Assembly (NCBI GenBank): GCA_009785335.1
Contig: WQWM01000001.1
Span: forward strand, 157,202 to 221,201
Source: Oscillospiraceae bacterium
GTDB lineage: Bacteria > Bacillota > Clostridia > Oscillospirales > Acutalibacteraceae
Direction: 5' to 3'
DNA length: 64,000 nucleotides
Shown: one piece after another, positions 47,289 through 56,115 of the stretch
Position numbering within the stretch: the first letter of the stretch is position 1
Layout: the number at the start of each line of letters is the position of its first letter
Translations under genes and position numbers: made by a program
The notes under the pieces: generated by a model
What the model was told of the DNA's origin: nothing
Seen by the model: the letters and a program-made list of their open reading frames with translations, nothing else
Database searches by the model: none

Positions 47289-48893
47289 ATGAACCTCAAG
47301 AACAAAAGCAAATCCTTTTGGATCAAAGTGATCGCCATTGTGTTGGTGATCGCACTGGCAGCAGGCACAGGCTTGTTTCTGCTGCTTGGCCGCAGACCCA
47401 CCATGATTGTGGCGTCGCGCAGCGAAATTATCGAAACCTGGGACAACCAGGGCATTACTCGCTGGATGGAAAACCAGCTTGGCGTAAACATCCAATGGGT
47501 AGACTACAGCGAAGACACAGCAGCACGCCTGCAGCTGGACCTCACCCGAGACGGCAGTGATCTGCCCGACGTGTACCTTGGCCTTGGCCTAACCGGACAC
47601 GAACTTGACCTGCTGATTCAGCAACAAGCTTTCCTCAACTTTGAGTACATGCTGAATCTCACCCCAAATTTGCAAAGTATCATCAACCGTGATGTGAACC
47701 GTTTGCCGCAGTTTAGATTAAACGGCAGCATGGTGTCATTCCCATCCGTCAGCGACCATTTCAGCGAGTCTTTCCCGCAAAAAGCGTGGGTTAACCGCGA
47801 TTGGCTGCAACAAGCCGGGCTGGGCATGCCCAACACCCCGCAAGAATTCCTGAACATGCTGCGTGCGTTTTCGCAGCAAAACAATGACGCACCATCGCTT
47901 GGCGTAGCCTATGGCGGCAGCCCTGCAAACCAAACCACACTGGGCTTTTTGGTGCAGTCATTTGTCACCACCGATTTTGACCTGAGCGGCACGGGCAACT
48001 TCCTCAACGTGCGCGACGGTCAAGTATACGCCGGCTTTACACAACCCGAGTTCCGCCAGGCGCTGCAAATGCTCAACACCATTTACAGCGAAGGTCTGGT
48101 AGACGACACGCTGTTCACACAAGGCGGCGAAGTGTTCTTCAGCGGCAGCCGCGGTGCCGAACGCTATGGCGTGATTTTCGCCAACGATCTGTTTGCTCTG
48201 ATGAACGACGCAGACCGCGCTTCAGCTTGGGATCCCCTGCCCCCGCTAAACAACAATGGGCATCGCTCCACCTTGGCACGCCCGAGCGAAGTTCAACTGG
48301 GCGGGCTGATGATTCCCGCACGCATCGGCCAAGAACGCCACGCACGTGCCTTGGCATTCGGTGATGCCCTGCTTTCACCCGCAGGCACGCTGACCGTGCT
48401 GTATGGCACCGAAAACACCGGTTGGTCTGCTGCAAATGCCAATGCGCTTGCCATGGGCAGCGGCCAAAACGCCACCTGGCAGCTTGCAGACAGCGGCTTC
48501 AACGGCCTTGATTTCTACGGTCAGTTCCCCGGTGCGATTCCGTTCTGGATGGACGCCCGCCTGCAAATGGAACGTCAAGCCCCGCAACAAGGCACCAGCT
48601 TGGCCAACACGGCCAACTGGCAAGGCTACTTAAATGTGATCACCCGTGAAGTGTATGAAGCTGTTGGGCTCAACAGCGCACGGTTCTCACTGCCGCAAAT
48701 TGTGCTGCAAACCGCAGACTTCAGTGGCTTGAATATGCAAGGCGTTTCGCAATATCTTACACAGGCATCGCGCGAGTTCATGACTGGCGCACGCAGCCTT
48801 GAAGGCGGCTGGAGTGATTTCGTCGCCGAACTCAACACGCTTGGCCTGCAAGATATTATCGCAGCAGCACAAGCCGCATATGACGCAAGATAA
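47289..48893 (+). CDS. membrane-anchored extracellular solute-binding-like protein
   Basis: One N-terminal TM without lipobox; WMENQLGVNIQWVDYSEDTAARLQLDLTRDGSDLPDVYLG; MVSFPSVSDHFSESFPQKAWVNRDWLQQAGLGMPNTPQEFLNMLRAF. Confidence 0.8.
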   Translation: MNLKNKSKSFWIKVIAIVLVIALAAGTGLFLLLGRRPTMIVASRSEIIETWDNQGITRWMENQLGVNIQWVDYSEDTAARLQLDLTRDGSDLPDVYLGLGLTGHELDLLIQQQAFLNFEYMLNLTPNLQSIINRDVNRLPQFRLNGSMVSFPSVSDHFSESFPQKAWVNRDWLQQAGLGMPNTPQEFLNMLRAFSQQNNDAPSLGVAYGGSPANQTTLGFLVQSFVTTDFDLSGTGNFLNVRDGQVYAGFTQPEFRQALQMLNTIYSEGLVDDTLFTQGGEVFFSGSRGAERYGVIFANDLFALMNDADRASAWDPLPPLNNNGHRSTLARPSEVQLGGLMIPARIGQERHARALAFGDALLSPAGTLTVLYGTENTGWSAANANALAMGSGQNATWQLADSGFNGLDFYGQFPGAIPFWMDARLQMERQAPQQGTSLANTANWQGYLNVITREVYEAVGLNSARFSLPQIVLQTADFSGLNMQGVSQYLTQASREFMTGARSLEGGWSDFVAELNTLGLQDIIAAAQAAYDAR

Positions 48894-48965
48894 ATTAGGA
48901 ACGTAAAATTGTTTGTGGCGGCCGTCCTCGGTCGGTCGCCCACGTGAAAAAGAGTGAAGTTGGAA

Positions 48966-49850
48966 ATGAACGGACAAAAAAGCAATTGGATTTTGAATAT
49001 CCTTTTGGTGCTCTTGGTGTTGGCATTGGGTCTGGGTATCGTGCCAGCATTTTTGGGGGCTGTTAATCCGAATTTCCAAAATACCTGGTACGGTTTTCGG
49101 CCCTATATTGTTGTCAGCGATTCCATGGAGCCTACCATCATGACCGGCGCACTGGTGATTGGCCGCGCGGTGCCCTTTGCAGACCTTGAATACCGCGATA
49201 TCATCACCTTTGACATGAACAACGGCAACGGCCAACCCGTGCTCAACACCCACCGCATTGTGGAACGCCGCACCTACGAAGTCATCACACAAGGCGACCG
49301 CGAAGACATCACGATGCCGGATGCCGCGCCAGTGACGCAATATAACTTCCGTTACCGCGTGGTGTGGTTTTCCAACACCATTCGGTTGGGCAGCACAACT
49401 GGTATCTTGCTGTTTATTGTATTACCGGCCGTCGTGCTGGTGCTGCTGGTGGCCGGGGCGCTTGCGCTGCTGGCAATCATTCGCCGCAAACGCAGCAACA
49501 TTGTGCCGCTTACCCTGCCGGAATATCCCACAGATGAAGAGCAACAATTGCAACCACCGCTTGACGACGAACGCCCGAAAAAGAAACGCCGGGCAAAACC
49601 ATCGCCCATGCTCATGCAACCCCAAGAAGTTGAAAACACTGACGTTGAAGACGATGAATTATGCGACCTGATTGAAGACTCGCTGCGTCCGCCTGCGCCG
49701 CCACCCATGGTGGTTGCCGATGACGACAGCGATGACGACGACAACTTGCTGGCCATGCTCAACCACGTGCTGGCCACGCACAACAACAAGGAGGAACACG
49801 AATGGTTCGACAAATTGATGCGGCAAAAAGGTATAGCACTACCGCACTAA
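48966..49850 (+). CDS. SipW/archaeal-type signal peptidase I
   Basis: YIVVSDSMEPTIMTGALVIGRAV; DIITFDMNNGNGQPVLNTHRIVER; second TM and acidic cytoplasmic tail. GTG at 48954 is an alternative start. Confidence 0.85.
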   Translation: MNGQKSNWILNILLVLLVLALGLGIVPAFLGAVNPNFQNTWYGFRPYIVVSDSMEPTIMTGALVIGRAVPFADLEYRDIITFDMNNGNGQPVLNTHRIVERRTYEVITQGDREDITMPDAAPVTQYNFRYRVVWFSNTIRLGSTTGILLFIVLPAVVLVLLVAGALALLAIIRRKRSNIVPLTLPEYPTDEEQQLQPPLDDERPKKKRRAKPSPMLMQPQEVENTDVEDDELCDLIEDSLRPPAPPPMVVADDDSDDDDNLLAMLNHVLATHNNKEEHEWFDKLMRQKGIALPH

Positions 49851-50326
49851 CCCAAATTGGCAAGCATCGCAAATGGTTTCCGCTTGCGATGGCCGGTGCC
49901 ACGCTCTTGCTTGGCATTTTGCCCATGGCAACCGCGCCATGGATTGGGCTGAACATCAGCGTTTATCAACTTTCATTTTCGGGGGTGCTGCGCTTTGTGC
50001 TTGCCCCGCTGACTATCGCGGCCGTTTGGCTATTTGATCGCTTTATGCAAGACTTCTCACGCTACACCAAAATGGTGTTCACCATTGCGGCAGCGGTGCA
50101 GGTGGTTTCGCTGTGCATGCTGTTGTATTCCGCCAGCAGCACACTAACCCAAGAAGTATTTGCAATTTACTCCAACGCACACGCCATTCCCCAAAGCTTG
50201 GGCGTGGGCGCATGGCTGCTGCTTGCGCTGAGCGCATGGTTCTTGATTGACTGCGGCCTGCAGTTGACCAAGGGCAAAGCAAAAGCCCCCAAACACACCG
50301 ACAGTTCGCCTGTTTCGGCGATGTAA
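49802..50326 (+). CDS. four-TM-like membrane protein, translationally coupled to the signal peptidase gene
   Basis: Overlaps the signal-peptidase 3' end; GGAGGAACACG RBS; MVRQIDAAKRYSTTALTQIGKHRKWFPLAMAGATLLLGILP... Confidence 0.75.
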   Translation: MVRQIDAAKRYSTTALTQIGKHRKWFPLAMAGATLLLGILPMATAPWIGLNISVYQLSFSGVLRFVLAPLTIAAVWLFDRFMQDFSRYTKMVFTIAAAVQVVSLCMLLYSASSTLTQEVFAIYSNAHAIPQSLGVGAWLLLALSAWFLIDCGLQLTKGKAKAPKHTDSSPVSAM

Positions 50327-50351
50327 AAAATACAGGACGTGAAAAAAAGAG

Positions 50352-50387
50352 CGGGTAGCAGGTTATACTGCTACCCGGTTTTTTTGT
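50352..50387 (+). terminator. intrinsic terminator
   Basis: CGGGTAGCAGGTTATACTGCTACCCGGTTTTTTT. Confidence 0.8.
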
Positions 50388-50434
50388 GTTTTTGATAGGG
50401 GGCGCGTGTAGGGCGTGTCTTCAAATAGTCAGCA

Positions 50435-50517
50435 TGTAGGGGCGGATGTGAATCCGCCCGGAAGATTAATATTGCGTTATTTTTATAGCCCGGGCGGATT
50501 TACATCCGCCCCTACAG
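50435..50517. repeat. double-hairpin palindromic element, family A
   Basis: TGTAGGGGCGGATGTGAATCCGCCCG ... CGGGCGGATTTACATCCGCCCCTACA. Confidence 0.85.
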
Positions 50518-50582
50518 GTGGAGATTTCTTCAAATTTGCACAATGCGCCGATTTGAAGACACACCCTAGGGGTGGCAACCTG
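50491..50582 (+). repeat. 92-bp direct repeat, copy 1
   Basis: CGGGCGGATTTACATCCGCCCCTACAGGTGGAGATTTCTTCAAATTTGCACAATGCGCCGATTTGAAGACACACCCTAGGGGTGGCAACCTG. Confidence 0.9.
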
Positions 50583-50658
50583 CCGCCCGTGAATTTTTAT
50601 GACATTGCTTGAGAAGCGGACGCGTCCCTGCATACGGACAAAAGCACCCGCGAAATCA

Positions 50659-50720
50659 TCGCTCCGCGAGCCTTCCTCAGACCGACCCGAGGTCGGCCAG
50701 CTCCTTCCATAGGAAGGAGC
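50659..50720. repeat. palindromic repeat family C, solo copy
   Basis: TCGCTCCGCGAGCCTTCCTCAGACCGACCCGAGGTCGGCCAGCTCCTTCCATAGGAAGGAGCT. Confidence 0.8.
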
Positions 50721-50770
50721 TAAGGCTTAAGAGGATAGCGACAGCGTAACGTTCGGCTGCAAACCCCAAT

Positions 50771-50811
50771 CCCCCTCTTTAGAGGGGGATGTCCCGCAGG
50801 ACAGGGGGTGG
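50771..50811. repeat. palindromic repeat family B
   Basis: CCCCCTCTTTAGAGGGGGATGTCCCGCAGGACAGGGGGTGG. Confidence 0.7.
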
Positions 50812-50843
50812 CGGAATACAGACGCACACGCCATATGACTCCA

Positions 50844-50935
50844 CGGGCGGATTTACATCCGCCCCTACAGGTGGAGATTTCTTCAAATTTGCACAATGCG
50901 CCGATTTGAAGACACACCCTAGGGGTAGCAACCTG
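50844..50935 (+). repeat. 92-bp direct repeat, copy 2
   Basis: Matches 50491-50582 with one visible mismatch. Confidence 0.9.
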
Positions 50936-50946
50936 TTCCAAATAAA

Positions 50947-52347
50947 TTATCGCTTACCGCCGCCCTTGAACGATCCGCCACCCTTGAATGACGATCCGCC
51001 GCTTGGCTTAAACGAACTGCTTGAACCAGCACGACGCGCCATGCTGCCCGCTGCGCCCGCCGCAACCATCGTCGATTGCTGGTTAATACGCACACGCTGG
51101 GTGTTGCTAAACAGGAATGTATCTTGGTTTTTGGTGATGCGGAAATTGCCCATGTAATTGCAGGCAGCCTTTTGCGGCAACGCCGTGTTCATCTGCTTTT
51201 TGAATGCGCTAACCACCGCACTGGCCGTGAACACGCCAATGCCTAGCCCAACCAGCGTCCACAGTAAATCCAACCCGCCAAACAGCAGCAAAAATATCAG
51301 CACAATTGCCGCCGAAATACCACCAAACAATCCCAGCCACCACGCAGCAGCACGCTTTTTGCACACAGGCAACTGTCCCACAAATTTGCCGGTTTGACCG
51401 TTCATGGCAAAGCGGTAATTCTGTCCCTCGAACTTGGCATTAAGATTCCACACGGGCATCAGTGCATAGTTCGCTCGCGCTTGGGTGAGCCATGCCTGGC
51501 TGTTTTCGCGCGTGACTTTATTGTAGTTTCCACGACCACCCTGCGCCTGGGTGATGGCTTGCTCCATGCTTTCGCTGCAACGTTTTTCAATGCGCGGACG
51601 GCATTGCTCGGCCGTCACATCATACATATCCGCCAAGTAGCCGGATAGGAACGTCATCTGAAACGGTTGAATTCCGCTATGATCGAAAGGCTCAATGGCA
51701 TCCATGTAGTTGCTGTCCATCTTGCTGCAGGCATCTACAGGGATTTGTGTGAACGTGGCTTCACCAGCCCGCCGCAGTTGAAAATGGTCGGTTTTGGTGT
51801 AGCGAAACTGGCGATCGCTCCACGTTTTCACGCTGGTGGCACGCCAGGTGCCGCGAGCTTGCGCTTGGCAATCAAACAACCAAAACGGCACATAACTGCC
51901 CACAATTTCGTCCAGCACGCTTTGGTCTGCAAACTGCTTGGGCAGCAGGCGCTTGCCTTTAAGCTTCTGCGCAAACGCAGCCTGTGCCGCAGCCTTGTCC
52001 AGCTTGAAGGGGATGATGCAATCGGGCTTGAACACACCGCTCAACCGCGCGGGCAGCACGGTGGGATTGCCGCAATAGGGGCAGCGGGTGGCGGCAGTTT
52101 TGGTGTCACCCAGCAGTTCACCTGCACAAGACGGGCATGTAAAACCCTGCAAGTCGCTGTCCAGCCATTCTTCGCCGCCGCTTTGCATCCACTGGGTATC
52201 ACGCGGGGCTTCCTCTAGGGCGTTGAACTGCTCAAGCGCGGTGGCTTCAAACTCGGTTTGGCAAAACGGGCACAGCATTTTTTGCAGCGATTGATCAAAT
52301 TCGATACCGCCGGTGCAGTTTGGGCATTTGTATTGTAATACGGCCAT
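50947..52347 (-). CDS. TFIIB-type zinc-ribbon protein with C-terminal TM and Gly/Ser/Lys-rich tail
   Basis: YKCPNCTGGIEFDQSLQKMLCPFCQTEF; FTCPSCAGELLGDTKTAATRCPYCGNPTVLP; ends SGGSSFKGGGSFKGGGKR. Confidence 0.82.
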   Translation of the reverse strand: MAVLQYKCPNCTGGIEFDQSLQKMLCPFCQTEFEATALEQFNALEEAPRDTQWMQSGGEEWLDSDLQGFTCPSCAGELLGDTKTAATRCPYCGNPTVLPARLSGVFKPDCIIPFKLDKAAAQAAFAQKLKGKRLLPKQFADQSVLDEIVGSYVPFWLFDCQAQARGTWRATSVKTWSDRQFRYTKTDHFQLRRAGEATFTQIPVDACSKMDSNYMDAIEPFDHSGIQPFQMTFLSGYLADMYDVTAEQCRPRIEKRCSESMEQAITQAQGGRGNYNKVTRENSQAWLTQARANYALMPVWNLNAKFEGQNYRFAMNGQTGKFVGQLPVCKKRAAAWWLGLFGGISAAIVLIFLLLFGGLDLLWTLVGLGIGVFTASAVVSAFKKQMNTALPQKAACNYMGNFRITKNQDTFLFSNTQRVRINQQSTMVAAGAAGSMARRAGSSSSFKPSGGSSFKGGGSFKGGGKR

Positions 52348-52418
52348 GGGGGTTCCTTTCATTTGCAGGCAAAAAATTGACAGTTTGCAATTTTCGTGGT
52401 CGCAGCGCGACAATTGAA

Positions 52419-52917
52419 TCGCTCCGCGAGCCTTCCTCAGTCGCCCGAGGCGACAACTCCTTCCAGGGGAAGGAGCTTGGGGGCTTGCTGCCGCAAGTCA
52501 GATATTTTCGCTATTTTGTTGCCCACAGCGGGCAAGTCGTTGTCAATCTCACTGTTTCGAAATCGCAAAACTAGTAAATCATGCCCAGCCAAATAAGCAT
52601 CGCGTTCTTTGTCATACTCCATTTGCTGCGGGGTGTTGTGATATTCACCGTCAACTTCAATCACCAACATCGCTTTCGGGCAATAAAAATCCACGATATA
52701 ACTACCAATGATGCGTTGGCGATACCATTTTTCGGGGCGTTTTTTCAGGAATAAGTACCACAAACGATTCTCTTGCGGGGTTGGATGATTGCGCATTTCA
52801 CGTGCGCGTTCAAGCAATGCAACACTGCCCTTTTCAACACTTTCCACCTAAACCCCCAAGCTCCTTTCCCCGGAAGGAGCTGTCGCCTCGGGCGACTGAG
52901 GAAGGCTCGCGGAGCGA
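52419..52917. mobile_element. ~500-bp element: DUF559 nuclease gene between 65-bp inverted repeats (family C)
   Basis: Left arm 52419-52483 and right arm 52853-52917 are near-perfect inverted repeats with few differences; the nuclease ORF fills the interval. Confidence 0.7.
52437..52847 (-). CDS. DUF559 (Vsr-like PD-(D/E)XK) endonuclease-domain protein
   Basis: MRNHPTPQENRLWYLFLKKRPEKWYRQRIIGSYIVDFYCPKAMLVIEVDGEYH...LAGHDLLVLRFRNSEI; GTG start; stop lies in the left inverted repeat. Confidence 0.85.
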   Translation of the reverse strand: MESVEKGSVALLERAREMRNHPTPQENRLWYLFLKKRPEKWYRQRIIGSYIVDFYCPKAMLVIEVDGEYHNTPQQMEYDKERDAYLAGHDLLVLRFRNSEIDNDLPAVGNKIAKISDLRQQAPKLLPLEGVVASGD

Positions 52918-53043
52918 GGATTTCGCTGTCATCCACGTCAGCATGTTGGGGTGGCACGCGAAGTGTGACGGGGTGGTCGTGCTGAGCAAGAAACGCGCGC
53001 GACACCCGAACCACGCAAGGCTCGCGGAGCGATTAAATCAATC

Positions 53044-53958
53044 TTATCTCCTAAATATCTGTATCGCATTGTGCACATTCTCCACCACCACACGGTCGAG
53101 CATGCCGCCGTTTTCACCATCCACTGTCCATGTGGTGGGCTCGGCTAGCTTAAATTCAGCGCGGCGAGTGTGCAGCAGTGTCAGGCTTGGATGCTTGTAA
53201 TCCTGCGCCACCAAACGACCTACCGTGACACTCAGCTCAGCAAAATTTTTCGGGTAACGCGCCAGCAACAACTCAAATTTCCCATCGTTGAGACCAACCA
53301 AACGGCGCGGGATTTTAATCGCCCCACCGATGGAGGACGAGTTGGTCATCGAGCAAAAGATGAAATTTCCCTCAATTTCTTGCCCTTCGGCAGTGGTGAT
53401 ATGCATCTGAATGGGCTTGATGGCACGAAGAGCTGCCGGTGCCTGCGCGAAATAAGCCATGCGGCCCCAGCGATTTTTTTGTTTTTGCGGGGTGTTAAAC
53501 GCAATGTCAATAAACGCACCGCAGGATACGATATAGCTGAAATAGTCACCGCCATTGAAGATGCCCACGTCATTATATAACGGCTGACCATTGAGAATAA
53601 CATCAATGGCTTCGGCGTTGTTGTTGATGGGGATGCGCAGCGTGCGGGCAAGATCGTTGGTACTGCCAGCAGGTATGTAGCCCAGCAGGGGCTGTTTTTC
53701 CAGCTGCATCACGCCGTTGACCATCTCGTTAAAGGTGCCGTCACCGCCACGACAAACGATGATGTCAAAATCGCCGCCGCGCTTTGCCACCAGTTGCTTG
53801 GCATCGCCACGGCAGCGGGTGGTGTAGACGGTGGTCTCCAGGCCTTGTGTGCTGAATAAGTCGGTGATATCAAACAGCTGTTGGTTGGTGGCGCGTTTGC
53901 CCGAAATGGGGTTGATGACCACCAACGCGCGTTTGCCGTCAAAATCGTTCTTAATCAT
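53044..53958 (-). CDS. diacylglycerol kinase-family lipid kinase
   Basis: ALVVINPISGKRA, IIVCRGGDGTFNEMVNGVM, LGYIPAGSTNDLARTL. Confidence 0.93.
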   Translation of the reverse strand: MIKNDFDGKRALVVINPISGKRATNQQLFDITDLFSTQGLETTVYTTRCRGDAKQLVAKRGGDFDIIVCRGGDGTFNEMVNGVMQLEKQPLLGYIPAGSTNDLARTLRIPINNNAEAIDVILNGQPLYNDVGIFNGGDYFSYIVSCGAFIDIAFNTPQKQKNRWGRMAYFAQAPAALRAIKPIQMHITTAEGQEIEGNFIFCSMTNSSSIGGAIKIPRRLVGLNDGKFELLLARYPKNFAELSVTVGRLVAQDYKHPSLTLLHTRRAEFKLAEPTTWTVDGENGGMLDRVVVENVHNAIQIFRR

Positions 53959-53972
53959 GTGCGTTCTCCTTT

Positions 53973-54266
53973 TTACCGGAAAAGCCCCTCCAGTCCACCA
54001 CTGCGGCGGCGCGGGGTCTCCGGACGCAAATAACTGCAATTATTGACCAAAATAATATCGTCGCCAATCACGTCAATGTCTTCCCAGCTAACGAGGACTT
54101 CTTCGCGGCCAAACAAACCAGAACCCTTGCTGCGGCCAATCACCACCAGTGCGATTACGCAGCCCTTGCAGGTGTCAATTTGAATGTCCATCACGCAGCC
54201 AAGGCGTGCACCGGTGGATTTGTTCACAACATCTTTGTTGCGCAGTTCGGTAATACAGCATTGCAT
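53973..54266 (-). CDS. YlmC/YmxH-family PRC-barrel sporulation protein
   Basis: ITELRNKDVVNKSTGARLGCVMDIQIDTCKGCVIALVV ... VSWEDIDVIGDDIILV. Confidence 0.85.
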   Translation of the reverse strand: MQCCITELRNKDVVNKSTGARLGCVMDIQIDTCKGCVIALVVIGRSKGSGLFGREEVLVSWEDIDVIGDDIILVNNCSYLRPETPRRRSGGLEGLFR

Positions 54267-54331
54267 GTGCAATCCTCCTTAAGTTGAGAATTTCTCATGC
54301 TATGCTTATGCGCCGGAGGATTTCTGCATGC

Positions 54332-56077
54332 TTATTCTGCTGCTGCACTCACGCGATACACCTTCACGCCATGCGGTGCAACATTGCAGCGCAGCTCGTC
54401 TTCAATCACAGCACTTTGTTTGCTCCACAGGTCCGTCACGTGGTAGCTTTCGGCAAAGGGCAAGTCAACGAAATCCTTGTTTGCCACGGCATTCAAGCGC
54501 AAGCTGAACGACTTGGTTTCGCTGCTTTTGTTGAAACAGCAAATGGCCACGTCGCCGCCTTGCAGCGGTTTAACGAGCACATCATGCGTCAAGCTGCTTT
54601 GCACGCGCCGCGCCTGCAACCCAAGGGAATCTTGGTTCACAGCAATCATGTCTTTGTTCGTCACAATTTGCAGCGTAGCATTTTTGGGGTCCACCGTGCC
54701 GTCGCTCAGCATAAACTTGCGCACATCATTGCCCAAAATCAGCGGCGCGGCCATCATGCACCACAGGCTGAAATGTGAGCGATTTTCTTCAAAGTTCAGC
54801 CCGCCGTTGCCCACTTCCAACATGTCGGGATCATTCCAGTGACCAGGGCCTGCGTGTTTATGCAGCCGCACGTTCACTTCATAAATCGCCATGATCCACT
54901 GCCAATAAGGCTTGATATCCGGCGTGGTGCGCCACAGGTTGCCCGCTTTGCGCCCCCATTTCCATGGCAGATTTAGCCCCCATTCGCAAATGGAGTAGAC
55001 CATTTTCTTTTCTTCCACACCCGCTGCGGCAGCGTAATCAGCAGTGGCTTTTTTCAGCGCGCGCCCCATTTTGGCGTATTGATACGCGGCGGAATCAAAG
55101 CGTGAGGCAATGGGGTTGTGGATTTTAATGGCGTTGGTGCCGCGGCGCAGGTTCACAATCAACTGATGGCGGCCTTCTTTGGTCACCGCCCAAGTGGGCG
55201 GCACGATGGTGTCACAGGCAAACTGGCCATTCACTTCAATCACGGCGAATTTTTCGCTGTGGCTTTTTTTGCGAATACACAGCGTCAGTGCATGCGGGCC
55301 ATCTTCATCGGCAATCACATTGGGAAACGTCACGCTGCCAGCGGCATAGCTCAGCCCGCCAACGTATACGCCGCTTTCCATCTTTTCATCAGTCACAATG
55401 CAGGCGTTGCCCTCTAGCACGCCGTTTTCAGCAAGATAGAAGGTCTCGTGTCCGCTACCCAGTGTTGCCACAGCAATTTTCTCAATGCACGGCGCGCGAA
55501 AGGGCAACCACTTGTGGTGGCAAAAGTCATATTTAAAGTATTCCACGCCCCACTCTGCTAGGGTGCGTGCGTCTTCGTCTTCATAACCCAAGCTGGCAGG
55601 CAGGTCTTCACAGGTGAGCGTGCCATTGGAGCTATACATACCCAATTTGAGACCCATGGCATTCACCCGCTGTGCCAAAACCGGAATGCCCGATGGGAAG
55701 GTAGCGAAGTCTGGCTGCAGGCGGCCGTTGGCATCGCGCTGCGATGACTGCCAGCAGTCATCCACGTTGATATACTGATAACCCGCGTCAACAAGACCGG
55801 CGGTTTTCATCGCCTGCGCGGTTTCGAGAATGAGTTGCTCGTTAATGCGGTTGTGGAAGGTGTTCCAGCTGCTCCAACCCATGGGCGGCGTGAGCGCCAC
55901 ACCGTTGTTGTAGTCTTCTTCCCCTAGGTCAAGATTAAACTTGACCATGTTGGTCAACTGTTTGGCGTCAGCGGGCAGTTGCTCAATGCGACGCTCCTTG
56001 GCAGCATTGCCCAACCAGCGCCCCACGGCATAACCGCCAGCAATCACTGCCGCCCCGGTGACGAGTTTTTTGATCAT
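54332..56077 (-). CDS. glycoside hydrolase family 27 (alpha-galactosidase-like) with inserted beta-rich domain
   Basis: LTPPMGWSSWNTFHNRINE, YINVDDCWQSSQRDANGRL, YFKYDFC, SICEWGLNLPWKWG, GHWNDPDMLEVGNGG. Confidence 0.9.
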   Translation of the reverse strand: MIKKLVTGAAVIAGGYAVGRWLGNAAKERRIEQLPADAKQLTNMVKFNLDLGEEDYNNGVALTPPMGWSSWNTFHNRINEQLILETAQAMKTAGLVDAGYQYINVDDCWQSSQRDANGRLQPDFATFPSGIPVLAQRVNAMGLKLGMYSSNGTLTCEDLPASLGYEDEDARTLAEWGVEYFKYDFCHHKWLPFRAPCIEKIAVATLGSGHETFYLAENGVLEGNACIVTDEKMESGVYVGGLSYAAGSVTFPNVIADEDGPHALTLCIRKKSHSEKFAVIEVNGQFACDTIVPPTWAVTKEGRHQLIVNLRRGTNAIKIHNPIASRFDSAAYQYAKMGRALKKATADYAAAAGVEEKKMVYSICEWGLNLPWKWGRKAGNLWRTTPDIKPYWQWIMAIYEVNVRLHKHAGPGHWNDPDMLEVGNGGLNFEENRSHFSLWCMMAAPLILGNDVRKFMLSDGTVDPKNATLQIVTNKDMIAVNQDSLGLQARRVQSSLTHDVLVKPLQGGDVAICCFNKSSETKSFSLRLNAVANKDFVDLPFAESYHVTDLWSKQSAVIEDELRCNVAPHGVKVYRVSAAAE

Positions 56078-56115
56078 ATAACGCACTCCTCTATCTATAT
56101 TCTAGCGTCTAAAAT

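Noticed and set aside
50415-51157. Two ORFs sharing GGFTSAPTGGDFFKFAQCADLKTHPRG
   Set aside because: The shared peptide is a translation of the 92-bp palindromic DNA repeat, not a protein family.
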